From Brachybacterium vulturis (GTDB lineage Bacteria; Actinomycetota; Actinomycetes; Actinomycetales; Dermabacteraceae): 64,000 nucleotides of DNA. The notes beneath the pieces are model-generated. The model was given only the letters and a program-made list of their open reading frames with translations, made no database searches and was not told where the DNA came from. Location of the stretch: the NCBI RefSeq assembly GCF_002407185.1, contig NZ_CP023563.1, forward strand, positions 3,348,001 to 3,412,000, written 5' to 3'. Position numbers and translations under genes: made by a program. Position 1 is the first letter of the stretch; every line of letters begins with the position of its first letter. Shown here in pieces: positions 54,070 to 64,000 of this stretch.

Positions 54070-56856
54070 ATGAACTCCACGGCCCCCGCCGACCCCCTGT
54101 TCCACCCCGAGGCGGCTCCCGCGACGGCGACGGCCCCGGACCGGGCGGACGCCCCGGAGCAGGGACCGGACCGCGAGGAGGACCGCGAATGGGCGGCATC
54201 GCTGGACGGGCTCGTCCGCTCCCGCGGAGCGGCTCATGCGCAGCGCATCCTCACCTCCCTGGTGGAGCGGGCGCGCCTGCACGGGGTGAGCACCCCCTCC
54301 GTGGGCGCGAGCGACTACGTCAACACCATTCCCGCGGACCTCGAGCCCGACTATCCCGGCGATGAGGAGCTGGAGCGCAAGTACCGCGCGATCATCCGCT
54401 GGAACGCCGCGGTCATGGTGCACCGTGCCCAGCGCCCCGGCGTCGGCGTCGGCGGCCACATCTCCTCCTACGCCGGGATCTCCACCCTCTACGAGGTGGG
54501 CCTGAACCACATCTTCCGCGGCCCGGATCATCCCGGCGGCGGCGACCAGGTGTTCTGGCAGGGGCACTCCTCGCCCGGGAACTACGCGCGCGCCTTCCTC
54601 GAGGGACGGCTGACACAGGAGCAGCTGAACGGCTTCCGGCAGGAGAAGACCGCTGCCGAGAACGGGCTGCCCTCCTACCCCCATCCGCGGGGCCTGCCGG
54701 ACTTCTGGCAGTTCCCGACCGTCTCCATGGGGATCGGCCCGATGAACGCGATCTATCAGGCGCAGTTCAACCGCTACCTCCATGACCGCGGGATCAAGGA
54801 CACCTCGCAGCAGCGGGTGTGGGCGTTCCTCGGCGACGGGGAGATGGATGAGCCGGAGAGCCGCGGGCTGCTGCAGCACGCGGCGAACGAACGGCTCGAC
54901 AACCTCACCTTCGTGGTCAACTGCAACCTCCAGCGGCTGGACGGCCCGGTCCGCGGGAACGGCAAGATCATCCAGGAGCTCGAGAGCTTCTTCCGCGGTG
55001 CCGGATGGAACGTGGTGAAGGTCGTCTGGGGCAGCGGCTGGGATCCGCTGCTGGAGCAGGACGAGTCCGGTGAGCTGATCCGGATCATGAACGAGACCCT
55101 CGACGGGGACTATCAGACCTACAAGGGAGAATCCGGCGGCTTCGTCCGGGACAACTTCTTCGGCCGCTCCCCGGTCACCAAGGACCTCGTCAGCTCCCTC
55201 ACCGATGATGAGATCTGGGCCCTGCGGCGCGGTGCGCATGATCCCCGCAAGGTGTATGCGGCCTACCGCGCGGCGGTCGAGCACACCGGTGCCCCCACCG
55301 TGATCCTCGCGAAGTCCGTCAAGGGGCACGGCCTGGGCAGCCGGTTCGAGAGCCGCAACGCCACCCATCAGATGAAGACGATGACCATCGAGGACCTCAA
55401 GGGCTTCCGCGATCATCTGCGCATCCCGATCTCGGACCAGGAGCTGGACGCCGATCCGTACGCCCCTCCGTACTACCGGCCCGCTCCCGGATCACCCGAG
55501 CTCGAGTACCTGCTGGAGCGCAGGCGCGAGCTGGGCGGGCCCCTGCCCGAGCGGCGGCCGTCGAGAACGCCGATCGCCCTGCCGCCGGCGAAGGCCTATG
55601 CCTCCGCCGCCCGCGGCAGCGGCAAGAACAGCGCGGCGACCACCATGGCCTTCGTGCGGCTGCTCAAGGACCTCATGAAGGATCCCTCCTTCGGCCATCG
55701 GATCGTGCCGATCGTCCCGGACGAGTCCCGCACCTTCGGCATGGACGCTTTCTTCCCCACGGCGAAGATCTACCACCCCGACGGGCAGAAGTACCTCTCG
55801 GTGGACCGCGAGCTGTTCCTGTCCTACAAGGAGTCCTCGCAGGGGGTCATCCTGCATCCCGGCATCAACGAGGCGGGGGCGACCTCTGCCTTCACCGCCG
55901 CCGGCACCTCCTACGCCACCCAGGGCGAACCGATGGTCCCGGTCTACGTCTTCTACTCGATGTTCGGCTTCCAGCGCACCGGGGACTCCTTCTGGGCCGC
56001 CGCCGATCAGCTGGCGCGAGGATTCGTGATCGGTGCCACCGCCGGTCGCACCACCTTGGCCGGCGAGGGGCTGCAGCACATGGACGGGCACTCCCCCGTC
56101 CTGGCGTCGACCAATCCCGCGGTCATCCACTACGACCCCGCCTTCGGGTACGAGATCGGGCACATCGTCCGGCGCGGCATCGAGCAGATGTACGGCACCG
56201 CGGACGAGGACCACGACGTCATGTACTACCTCACCGTGTACAACGAGCCGATCCAGCAGCCGGTCGAGCCGGAGGACGTCGACGTCGACGGGATCCTCCG
56301 GGGCATCCACCAGGTCTCGCCCGCTCCCGCCGGTGCGGAGGACCGGCCGCAGGCCCAGCTGCTCGCCTCCGGCGTCGCCGTCCCCTGGACCATCGAGGCC
56401 CAGCAGATCCTCGCCGAGGAATGGGGCGTCGCGGCCACCGTCTGGTCGGTGACCTCGTGGAACCAGCTGCGCCGCGACGGCCTGGAGGCGGAGAAGCAGA
56501 CGTTCCGCCACCCGGAGCAGCCCACCCGCATCCCCTACGTGACGCAGAAGCTGGCCGGGGCACAGGGGCCGGTGGTCGCCGTCTCCGACTTCTGCTCCGA
56601 GGTCCCCGATCAGATCCGCCATCTGGTCCCGAACGATTTCGCGACCCTGGGGACCGACGGGTTCGGGTTCTCCGATACGCGGGCCGGCGCCCGCCGGTTC
56701 TTCGGGACCGACACCCACAGCGTGGTGGTGCGCACCCTGCAGATGCTCGCGGCCCGGGGCGAGATGCCCGCCGAGGCACCGCGGCAGGCGATCGACCGCT
56801 ACCGGCTCAACGACCCCGCGTCGGGCACCAGCGGGGCCACCGGCGGGGACGCCTGA
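54070..56856 (+). CDS. aceE: Pyruvate dehydrogenase E1 component (homodimeric AceE)
   Basis: Thiamine-diphosphate enzyme that decarboxylates pyruvate and acetylates the E2 lipoyl domain, giving acetyl-CoA. The 928-residue length is normal. Thiamine-binding motif [15 protein letters not shown] (about residue 254) runs on to [25 protein letters not shown] and [14 protein letters not shown] are family regions. AAAGGA precedes ATG 54070. E2/E3 are not in the window. It sits after the permease with no promoter recognised between them, so it is probably part of the urate operon. That is unusual and fits a role in glyoxylate oxidation. Confidence 0.96.
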   Translation: MNSTAPADPLFHPEAAPATATAPDRADAPEQGPDREEDREWAASLDGLVRSRGAAHAQRILTSLVERARLHGVSTPSVGASDYVNTIPADLEPDYPGDEELERKYRAIIRWNAAVMVHRAQRPGVGVGGHISSYAGISTLYEVGLNHIFRGPDHPGGGDQVFWQGHSSPGNYARAFLEGRLTQEQLNGFRQEKTAAENGLPSYPHPRGLPDFWQFPTVSMGIGPMNAIYQAQFNRYLHDRGIKDTSQQRVWAFLGDGEMDEPESRGLLQHAANERLDNLTFVVNCNLQRLDGPVRGNGKIIQELESFFRGAGWNVVKVVWGSGWDPLLEQDESGELIRIMNETLDGDYQTYKGESGGFVRDNFFGRSPVTKDLVSSLTDDEIWALRRGAHDPRKVYAAYRAAVEHTGAPTVILAKSVKGHGLGSRFESRNATHQMKTMTIEDLKGFRDHLRIPISDQELDADPYAPPYYRPAPGSPELEYLLERRRELGGPLPERRPSRTPIALPPAKAYASAARGSGKNSAATTMAFVRLLKDLMKDPSFGHRIVPIVPDESRTFGMDAFFPTAKIYHPDGQKYLSVDRELFLSYKESSQGVILHPGINEAGATSAFTAAGTSYATQGEPMVPVYVFYSMFGFQRTGDSFWAAADQLARGFVIGATAGRTTLAGEGLQHMDGHSPVLASTNPAVIHYDPAFGYEIGHIVRRGIEQMYGTADEDHDVMYYLTVYNEPIQQPVEPEDVDVDGILRGIHQVSPAPAGAEDRPQAQLLASGVAVPWTIEAQQILAEEWGVAATVWSVTSWNQLRRDGLEAEKQTFRHPEQPTRIPYVTQKLAGAQGPVVAVSDFCSEVPDQIRHLVPNDFATLGTDGFGFSDTRAGARRFFGTDTHSVVVRTLQMLAARGEMPAEAPRQAIDRYRLNDPASGTSGATGGDA

Positions 56857-56862
56857 ACGCCG

Positions 56863-56908
56863 CCGCCCCCGCCCTCTCGCGGAACAGCCGCGGCGAGGAC
56901 GGGGGCGG
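56863..56908. terminator. Terminator between aceE and iclR
   Basis: CCGCCCCCG (56863-56871) pairs with CGGGGGCGG (56900-56908), with further CTCGC/GCGAG pairing inside. It lies between convergent genes. Confidence 0.6.
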
Positions 56909-56943
56909 TGGGCCCGCCCGGTGAACGGGCGGAGCTGGACGGT

Positions 56944-57717
56944 TCAGGCGTTCACGTTCTGGTCCAGGCGCATCTCCCGCGAGAGCTGCGCGGCGGCGGC
57001 CCGCAGCAGCGGCACGGCACGCTCGCCGAACGCGGCGTCCACCCGGGAGGACGGTCCGGAGACCGAGATCGCGATCCGCGAATGCTCCCCGGGGACCGCC
57101 ATCGAGTAGCAGCGCACCCCGAGCTCCTGCTCCTCCTCGTCGATCGCGTATCCCTGTGCGCGCACCACCTCCAGCCGCTCCAGCAGCTCATCGAATGTGG
57201 CCGCGGACTTCGGCGTCGGCTGCGGCATGCCGGTGGCCCGGACGATCTTCTCGACCTCCGAGTCCGGCATCCCGGCGAGGATCGCCTTGCCGACGCCGGT
57301 CGCATGCGGGTAGGCACGCCGACCGACCTCGGTGAACATGCGCATCGAGCGGCTGGACTGGACCTGGCCGACATAGACGATCATCTGGCCGTCGAGCGCC
57401 GCCATGTTGGCCGACTCCCCCAGCTCGTCCGCGAGGCGCTGCAGCACCGGCCGTCCGGTGGGGCCCAGCTGGCGGGTGGCGGATTCGCCGAGCCAGATCA
57501 GTCGCGGGCCCAGCACATAGGCGCGGTTGGGGAGCTGGCGGACGTATCCCGGGGTGACCAGCGTGCGCAGCAGGCGATGGATCGTGGGCAGCGGGAGATC
57601 GACGGACTGCGCCAGGGCGCTGAGCGAGATCTCCCCATCGGCGGCCGCGATCACCTCGAGCAGGTGGAAGGCCCGTTCCACGGACTGCACTCCGCCTGCA
57701 CTCTGCTTGGTCGCCAT
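56944..57717 (-). CDS. IclR-family transcriptional regulator
   Basis: A 257-residue regulator with an N-terminal winged helix-turn-helix (LSALAQSVDLPLPTIHRLLRTLV, about residues 33-55) and a C-terminal IclR effector domain. GVRCYSMAVPG and the Cys near residue 210 are in the ligand pocket of the family. ATG 57717 has GAGGGG upstream; ATG 57729 is the alternative. It is divergent from malic enzyme, whose promoter carries the GGAA-N6-TTCCA operator shared by three other promoters here. I infer it is their common regulator, with a ureide or glyoxylate effector as in E. coli AllR. Confidence 0.92.
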   Translation of the reverse strand: MATKQSAGGVQSVERAFHLLEVIAAADGEISLSALAQSVDLPLPTIHRLLRTLVTPGYVRQLPNRAYVLGPRLIWLGESATRQLGPTGRPVLQRLADELGESANMAALDGQMIVYVGQVQSSRSMRMFTEVGRRAYPHATGVGKAILAGMPDSEVEKIVRATGMPQPTPKSAATFDELLERLEVVRAQGYAIDEEEQELGVRCYSMAVPGEHSRIAISVSGPSSRVDAAFGERAVPLLRAAAAQLSREMRLDQNVNA

Positions 57718-57763
57718 CTGGCCCCTCATCTCGTCGTTCACGCCGACCGCGCCTGCGACCGGG

Positions 57764-57777
57764 TGGATTCCATCGTA
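57764..57777 (-). promoter_or_regulatory. iclR promoter region with half-site
   Basis: Minus-strand TACGAT (57777-57772) is a possible -10; it abuts TGGATTCCA (57764-57772), a short dyad with the same TTCCA half-site as the regulon operators. Autoregulation is plausible. Confidence 0.4.
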
Positions 57778-57806
57778 GTGATCATGTCCTACCGGGAAGT
57801 ACGGCC

Positions 57807-57860
57807 TTGCGCTCGGCCCCCGACAACCATAGTATCCATCATGCGGAATAAAACTTCCAT
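57807..57860 (+). promoter_or_regulatory. Promoter/operator C (malic enzyme - malate synthase operon)
   Basis: TTGCGC (57807-57812), 17 bp, TAGTAT (57830-57835), then operator GCGGAATAAAACTTCCAT (57843-57860). TTCCAT starts 20 bp after the -10. An extra half-site, TATCCAT, lies in between. The leader to the malic enzyme start is about 110 nt. Confidence 0.8.
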
Positions 57861-57950
57861 AGCTGGCTCCAGTCAGCTCCTGGCAGCTGCGCCCGCCCGG
57901 GCACCGCTGCAGGGAACATCCAGATCGCACGTCACCCAGGAGGACATGAC

Positions 57951-59372
<1,422 letters not shown>

Positions 59373-59442
59373 CCCTCCGGTCCGCCCGGCCGCACGACAC
59401 CACCGCCCCCCGCCCTCCGCAGTTCCCATGAACGGAGAGACC

Positions 59443-61074
59443 ATGACCGCCACCACCCGCACCACGTCCACCCTCGAGGCCACCATCCCGGAGGGTCTCG
59501 AGCACGCCGAGGAGATCCTGAGCACCGAGGCGCTCGACTTCGTCGCCCTGCTGCACGAGCGCTTCGACGCCCGCCGCCGCGAGCTGCTCGCGCTGCGCGC
59601 CGAGAAGCGCCAGCAGGCCTCCGCCTCCGGCCGGCTCGACTTCCTGCCCGAGACCCGCGCGATCCGGGAGGACGACTCCTGGACCGTGGCCGCCGCTCCC
59701 CCCGCCCTGCAGGATCGTCGCGTCGAGATGACCGGCCCGGCGGCTCCCGCGAAGATGGCGATCAACGCACTGAACTCCGGCGCGAAGATCTGGCTGGCGG
59801 ACCTCGAGGATGCCTCGAGCCCCACCTGGGCCAATCAGATCGGCGGGATCCTCAATCTCCGCGACGCGGCTCGTGGTTCTCTCGCCTTCACCTCCCCGGA
59901 GGGCAAGGAGTACCGCCTGCGCGAGGACGCGCCGACCGCGGTCGTGGTCACCCGACCGCGTGGTCTGCACCTGCCCGAGCGCAACGTGCGCATCGGCGGC
60001 GAGAGCGCCTCCGCCTCGCTGGTCGACTTCGGCCTGCACTTCTTCCACACGGCCGCGCAGCTGCTCGAGAACGGCCACGGCCCGTACTACTACCTGCCCA
60101 AGCTGGAATCCCATCTCGAGGCCCGTCTGTGGGACGAGGTGTTCACGGTCGCCGAGCAGCATCTCGGCATCGAGCACGGGACCGTCCGCGCCACCGTCCT
60201 GATCGAGACCATCCCGGCGGCCTTCGAGATGGAGGAGATCCTCTACGAGCTGCGCGATCACGCCTCCGGGCTGAACGCCGGGCGCTGGGACTACCTGTTC
60301 AGCATCATCAAGACCTTCCGCGACGCCGGCGAGCGCTTCATCCTCGCCGACCGCTCGTCCGTGACCATGACGGCCCCCCTCATGCGGGCGTACACGGACC
60401 TCCTGGTCAAGACCTGCCACCGTCGCGGCGCCGTCGCGATGGGCGGCATGGCGGCGTTCATCCCCAACCGGCGCGAGCCGGAGGTCACCGCCGCGGCGTT
60501 CGACAAGGTCCGACAGGACAAGACCCGTGAGGCCGATGACGGCTTCGACGGCTCCTGGGTCGCCCATCCGGACCTCGTGAGCACCTGCCGCGAGGTGTTC
60601 GACGGAGTGCTCGGGGACCGCCCCAACCAGATCGATCGCACCCGGGAGGACGTGGAGGTCACCGCGGACCAGCTGCTGGACGTGGCCAGCGCCGGCTCGG
60701 TCCGCACGGAGGAGGAGCTCCACCAGAACCTCTACGTGGCCTTCCGCTACGTCGCGGTGTGGCTCTCCGGCAACGGCGCCGTGGCGATCAACAACCTCAT
60801 GGAGGATGCGGCCACGGCCGAGATCTCCCGCTCGCAGATCTGGCAGCAGATCCACAACGGGATCGTCTACCAGGACACCGGCAACCAGGCCACCGTCGAC
60901 CTCGTGCAGGCCGCCATCGGCACCCAGCGCGAGGTGCTCCACGAGGAGTTCGGGGACGAGGTCTTCACGCAGTACGTGGAGCCGGCGATCGAGCTGGTGA
61001 CCAAGCTGGTGCTGGAGACGGAGTACCTCGACTTCCTCACCCTGCCCGCCTACGAGGTCCTGGGGGATCGATGA
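59443..61074 (+). CDS. aceB: Malate synthase (A type)
   Basis: Condenses glyoxylate and acetyl-CoA to malate. The 543-residue length is the A isoform, not the 720-residue G isoform. TRPRGLHLPERNV, ETIPAAFEMEEILYELRDH, GLNAGRWDYLFSIIK and MGGMAAFIPNRREPE are its signatures (catalytic Arg, Glu and Asp positions). ATG 59443 has CGGAGAG upstream; the in-frame ATG 59428 does not. No isocitrate lyase gene is present, so its glyoxylate probably comes from purine breakdown, not the glyoxylate shunt. Confidence 0.96.
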   Translation: MTATTRTTSTLEATIPEGLEHAEEILSTEALDFVALLHERFDARRRELLALRAEKRQQASASGRLDFLPETRAIREDDSWTVAAAPPALQDRRVEMTGPAAPAKMAINALNSGAKIWLADLEDASSPTWANQIGGILNLRDAARGSLAFTSPEGKEYRLREDAPTAVVVTRPRGLHLPERNVRIGGESASASLVDFGLHFFHTAAQLLENGHGPYYYLPKLESHLEARLWDEVFTVAEQHLGIEHGTVRATVLIETIPAAFEMEEILYELRDHASGLNAGRWDYLFSIIKTFRDAGERFILADRSSVTMTAPLMRAYTDLLVKTCHRRGAVAMGGMAAFIPNRREPEVTAAAFDKVRQDKTREADDGFDGSWVAHPDLVSTCREVFDGVLGDRPNQIDRTREDVEVTADQLLDVASAGSVRTEEELHQNLYVAFRYVAVWLSGNGAVAINNLMEDAATAEISRSQIWQQIHNGIVYQDTGNQATVDLVQAAIGTQREVLHEEFGDEVFTQYVEPAIELVTKLVLETEYLDFLTLPAYEVLGDR

Positions 61075-62456
61075 GCGCGACGGATATGCAGGACGCGACG
61101 CACGCAGGCACCGCCGAGGGCGTGCTCGGAGCAGGATTCCACCGCAGCGCGGACCAGGAGCTCGCCGCCACCGATGAGCTGCTGGAGCGCTGCTTCCCCG
61201 GGGATCCCGGGACCCGTCAGCCCGTGCACACGGTCTACGTGCCGGCGGACACCTTCACCCCGGATCTCCCCCGCACCTGGGGCGAGCGCGCTCTGGCCGC
61301 GGTCGCGGACGACGGTCTGCAGGAGCTGGCCACCACCGTGGCACCAGCGGGAACCTCCTCGGAGGCTCTGGCCGCGGTGCTCGCCGCGGTGGAGCACAAG
61401 CTCCGCACCGAGCCCATCGAGGATCTGCGGATCGACTTCGAGGACGGCTTCGGGGACCGGGGCGACCAGGCGGAGGACGCGCAGGCGGTCGCCGCGGCGC
61501 GGGCCGTCGCCGAGGCCGTCCGGGCCGGGACCGCTCCCCCCTTCATCGGCATCCGCTTCAAGTGCTTCGAGGCCGCGACCCGGGAGCGCGGACTGCGCAC
61601 CCTGGACCTGTTCGTGAGCACCCTGGTGCGCAGCGGCGGGCTGCGGGAGGCCGGGGTCAGCCCCGACGGACTCCCCGTCGGCCTGGTGCTCACCCTGCCC
61701 AAGGTCAGCACCTTCGCGCAGGTGCAGGTGATGGTGCGCGCCTGCGAGCGCCTCGAGCAGGAGCTCGGCCTCGCGCCCGGCCGACTGCGTTTCGAGGTGC
61801 AGATGGAGACCGCGCCGCTGATCCTGGGGGTCGACGGCCGCTCGCCGCTGGGCGATGTCATCCATCGCACCGAGGGCCGGGTCGAGGCGCTCCACTACGG
61901 CACCTACGACTATTCCGACAGCCTGCAGATCGCCGCGGAGTACCAGTCCATGGAGCATCCTGCGGCCGATCATGCCAAGGCGATCATGCAGGTGGCCGTG
62001 GCGGGGACGGGGGTGCGCCTGTCCGACGGGTCCACCAACATCCTGCCCCTTGGCGATCCGGCGCACCGGCAGGCGGCCTGGGCGAACCATGCCCGTCTGG
62101 TGCGGCGCTCCCTCGAGCACGGCTACTACCAGGGATGGGACCTGCATCCCGCGCAGCTGCCGACGCGCTTCCTGGCGACGTACTTCTTCTTCACCGAGGG
62201 CTTCCCGGCGGCCGCCGTGCGGCTGCGCAACTACGTGGAGAAGATCGAGTCCGCGGTCATGGACGAGCCGGCGACGGCACGCGCCCTGGCCCGCTTCGTC
62301 CACCGCGGCCTCCTGTGCGGTGCGGTGTCCGAGGACCGGCTGCGCAGCGCGACGGGTCTGGATCCGCAGCAGCTGGTCGCCCTGGCCCATCCGCGCGCCG
62401 CCGCAGGCACCACGCCGTCGCCGTCGCCCACCGCCCCTGGAGGTTCACCCGCATGA
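61071..62456 (+). CDS. CitE/HpcH-like aldolase-superfamily protein, function unknown
   Basis: A 461-residue protein overlapping malate synthase (ATGA) and allE (ATGA). It has the look of the phosphoenolpyruvate/CitE TIM barrel: DLRIDFEDGFGDRGDQAEDA near residue 120 (acidic metal-site region), LTLPKVSTFAQVQVM near 205, RFEVQMETAPLI near 240 and ALHYGTYDYSDSL near 270. It is longer than CitE and lacks an obvious acyl-CoA motif that I can name. Being locked between malate synthase and allE suggests a lyase or aldolase acting on a ureide or glyoxylate derivative, but that is inference. Confidence 0.8.
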   Translation: MSATDMQDATHAGTAEGVLGAGFHRSADQELAATDELLERCFPGDPGTRQPVHTVYVPADTFTPDLPRTWGERALAAVADDGLQELATTVAPAGTSSEALAAVLAAVEHKLRTEPIEDLRIDFEDGFGDRGDQAEDAQAVAAARAVAEAVRAGTAPPFIGIRFKCFEAATRERGLRTLDLFVSTLVRSGGLREAGVSPDGLPVGLVLTLPKVSTFAQVQVMVRACERLEQELGLAPGRLRFEVQMETAPLILGVDGRSPLGDVIHRTEGRVEALHYGTYDYSDSLQIAAEYQSMEHPAADHAKAIMQVAVAGTGVRLSDGSTNILPLGDPAHRQAAWANHARLVRRSLEHGYYQGWDLHPAQLPTRFLATYFFFTEGFPAAAVRLRNYVEKIESAVMDEPATARALARFVHRGLLCGAVSEDRLRSATGLDPQQLVALAHPRAAAGTTPSPSPTAPGGSPA

Positions 62457-63295
62457 CCCCCTCGACATCCACCCGCACCCCCACCTACCAGATCCCGCCC
62501 GGCGGCCTGCCCCCGCAGACCGACCTGCTGACGGACCGGGCCATGTTCACCGAGTCCTACGCGGTCATCCCGCACGGGACCCTGCGCGACATCGTCACCA
62601 GTCGTCTCCCGTTCTGGGACCAGACCCGGCTCTGGGTGCTGGCACGGCCGCTGAGCGGCTTCGCCGAGACCTTCTCCCAGTACCTCATGGAGGTCGCCCC
62701 CGGCGGCGGCAGCGAGAGCCCGGAGACCGATCCCGAGGCGGAGAGCGTCCTGTTCCTCATGGACGGCGAGCTGACCGTCGTGATCGACGGGACCACGCAC
62801 ACGATGGGCCCCGGCGGCTACGCCTTCATCCCACCGGAGACGACGTGGACGGTGCGCAACACCGGCACCGCGCCCGCCACCTGGCACTGGATCCGCAAGC
62901 GGTACCAGCGCGTCGAGGGCATCGAGCTGCCGGCCGCCTTCGTGACGAACGAGCAGGACATCACCCCCACCCCGATGCCGGACACGGACGGCGCCTGGGC
63001 CACGACCCGCTTCGTGGACCCCGATGACCTCCGCCACGACATGCACGTCACGGTGGTCTCCTTCGAGCCCGGCGGCACCATCCCGTTCGCGGAGACCCAT
63101 GTCATGGAGCACGGCCTCTACGTGCTCGAGGGCAAGGCCGTGTACCGCCTGAACCAGGACTGGGTCGAGGTGGAGGCCGGCGACTTCATGTGGCTGCGCG
63201 CCTTCTGCCCGCAGGCCTGCTACGCCGGAGGCCCCGGTCGCTTCCGCTACCTGCTCTACAAGGACATGCACCGGCACATGCCGTTCCTGGGCTGA
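62453..63295 (+). CDS. allE: (S)-Ureidoglycine aminohydrolase
   Basis: Releases ammonia from (S)-ureidoglycine to give (S)-ureidoglycolate, after allantoate hydrolysis. A 280-residue bicupin. The second cupin holds FAETHVMEHGLYVLEG and CPQACYAGG; Glu, His (+2), His (+6) and Gln (+34 from that His) reproduce the spacing of the Mn ligands that I recall for E. coli AllE. ATGA overlap with the aldolase-like gene. Allantoinase and allantoate hydrolase genes, which should come before it in the pathway, are not in the window. Confidence 0.93.
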   Translation: MTPSTSTRTPTYQIPPGGLPPQTDLLTDRAMFTESYAVIPHGTLRDIVTSRLPFWDQTRLWVLARPLSGFAETFSQYLMEVAPGGGSESPETDPEAESVLFLMDGELTVVIDGTTHTMGPGGYAFIPPETTWTVRNTGTAPATWHWIRKRYQRVEGIELPAAFVTNEQDITPTPMPDTDGAWATTRFVDPDDLRHDMHVTVVSFEPGGTIPFAETHVMEHGLYVLEGKAVYRLNQDWVEVEAGDFMWLRAFCPQACYAGGPGRFRYLLYKDMHRHMPFLG

Positions 63296-63391
63296 TCACC
63301 TCACCGCCCCTCCCACCTGCGATCCCCGGTCACGCGCTGCAGCGGCCGGGGATCGTCGGCACCACGGCAGGCGATCGCCGTCCCGAAGAGG

Positions 63392-63447
63392 TTGACGCCG
63401 CCACCTCCACCCCGTAGTGTTTCCATCACAAGGAATAATTCTTCCAC
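63392..63447 (+). promoter_or_regulatory. Promoter/operator D (hydroxypyruvate-isomerase-like gene)
   Basis: TTGACG (63392-63397), 17 bp, TAGTGT (63415-63420), then AAGGAATAATTCTTCCAC (63430-63447) with a preceding TTCCAT half-site (63421-63426). The TTCCAC here starts 22 bp after the -10, two more than at the other three sites. Confidence 0.8.
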
Positions 63448-63502
63448 AGTACGAGAACCGCCGGTTCCGTGATCCACCATCGACGACCCGAGGGGGCAAT
63501 CC

Positions 63503-64000
63503 ATGTCCAGCACCAGCACCACGCCGTCGCCCCGAGACTTCACCATCAACTGCACGACGCTGCTGTCCGAGCTGCCGGTGCTCGAGCGGGCCCAGGCCGC
63601 CCGCGACGCCGGCTTCGAGCGCGTCGAGTTCTGGTGGCCCTTCGACAGCGCCACCCCGACCCAGCAGGAGATCGACGACTTCGTCGCCTCGATCGAAGCC
63701 GCCGGCGTCCAGCTGGTGGGGCTGAACTTCTTCGCCGGCGACATGCCCGGCGGCGACCGCGGGATCGTCTCCTCCCCCGGCCGCGAAGAGGAGTTCGCCG
63801 CGAACGTCGAGGTCGTCGCCGCACTCGGCGAACGTCTCGGCTGCCGCGCGTTCAACGCCCTGTACGGCCTGCGCATCGAGGGTCAGGACCCGGCCGCCCA
63901 GGACGAGACCGCCGTGGCCAACCTCGCGCTCGCGGCCCGCGCCGTCGCCGCCTTCGGCGGCACCGTGCTGCTCGAGCCGGTCTCCGGAGCCGACGCCTAC
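63503..64000 (+). CDS. Hydroxypyruvate isomerase-like TIM-barrel protein (cut by window end)
   Basis: The first 166 residues are present. It opens FTINCTTLLSELPVLERAQAARDAGFERVEFWWPF, the N-terminus of the Hyi/xylose-isomerase-like family; the Hyi-type LVGLNFFAGDMPGGDRGIVS segment follows and LLEPVSG ends the visible part. Hyi converts hydroxypyruvate and tartronate semialdehyde in glyoxylate (glycerate pathway) metabolism. GAGGGGG precedes the ATG. Downstream gcl and tartronate semialdehyde reductase genes would be expected beyond the window. Confidence 0.87.
   Translation, partial: MSSTSTTPSPRDFTINCTTLLSELPVLERAQAARDAGFERVEFWWPFDSATPTQQEIDDFVASIEAAGVQLVGLNFFAGDMPGGDRGIVSSPGREEEFAANVEVVAALGERLGCRAFNALYGLRIEGQDPAAQDETAVANLALAARAVAAFGGTVLLEPVSGADAY

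Noticed and set aside
52387..55416. A 1009-codon minus-strand open frame opposite the permease and aceE genes
   Set aside because: Long antisense frames are expected at this GC content. It has low-complexity composition rich in Gly, Asp, Glu, Arg and His, no start signal, and lies opposite two clear families.

Overview
The window reads as chromosomal DNA of a very high-GC actinobacterium. It most resembles the Micrococcales, and a Brachybacterium/Dermabacteraceae-type genome is my best guess from gene content, not something the sequence proves. Third codon positions are almost all G or C. Most intergenic gaps are short. Many genes appear leaderless, with a TAnnnT -10 box ending 6-7 nt before the start codon. 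I see no tRNA, rRNA, CRISPR array, insertion sequence or prophage gene.

Layout. 1-8.5 kb: a truncated TetR regulator, a double-GNAT acetyltransferase, two MFS transporters (one divergent from a zinc-finger/HTH regulator with a striking triple half-site operator), guaA, a DUF3817 protein and SURF1. 8.5-12 kb: a sugar ABC transporter (binding protein and two permeases, no ATPase). 12-15.5 kb: pta-ackA. 15.5-20 kb: guaB3, an exonuclease, a VOC protein and guaB. 20-24.7 kb: a PiT phosphate transporter and a three-gene coupled operon (PH-domain membrane protein, RluA-type pseudouridine synthase, membrane protein). 24.9-27 kb: groES-groEL under a CIRCE element, then a 56-aa small gene. 27.5-34.3 kb: molybdenum-cofactor synthesis (moeA-moaC-moaB-moaE plus a metallophosphoesterase; divergent moaA-moaD; moeZ). 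A second moeA lies at 41.4 kb. 34.6-40.5 kb: a peptide ABC transporter operon ending in a 55-bp tandem repeat and a 19-bp-stem terminator. 42.7-49.2 kb: an oxidoreductase, then a coupled run of methyltransferase, DUF4129, small membrane protein, MoxR ATPase, DUF58 and membrane protein.

49.5-64 kb is the most interesting part. It holds a purine/urate catabolic region: a peroxiredoxin (bcp) preceded by a 56-aa peptide, uraD, uraH, uricase, a xanthine/uracil-type permease, aceE, an IclR regulator, NAD-malic enzyme, malate synthase, a CitE-like aldolase-superfamily protein, ureidoglycine aminohydrolase (allE) and the start of a hydroxypyruvate-isomerase-like gene that runs off the end. Four promoters in this region share one architecture: a good -35, a 17-bp spacer, a -10, then a GGAA-N6-TTCCA operator about 20 bp downstream. 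I infer one regulon controlled by the local IclR protein. Read together, the genes would import and oxidise urate, remove the H2O2, take ureides towards glyoxylate, and burn glyoxylate through malate synthase, malic enzyme and pyruvate dehydrogenase (a dicarboxylic-acid cycle). Allantoinase, allantoate hydrolase and ureidoglycolate-processing genes are not in the window and may lie beyond its end.
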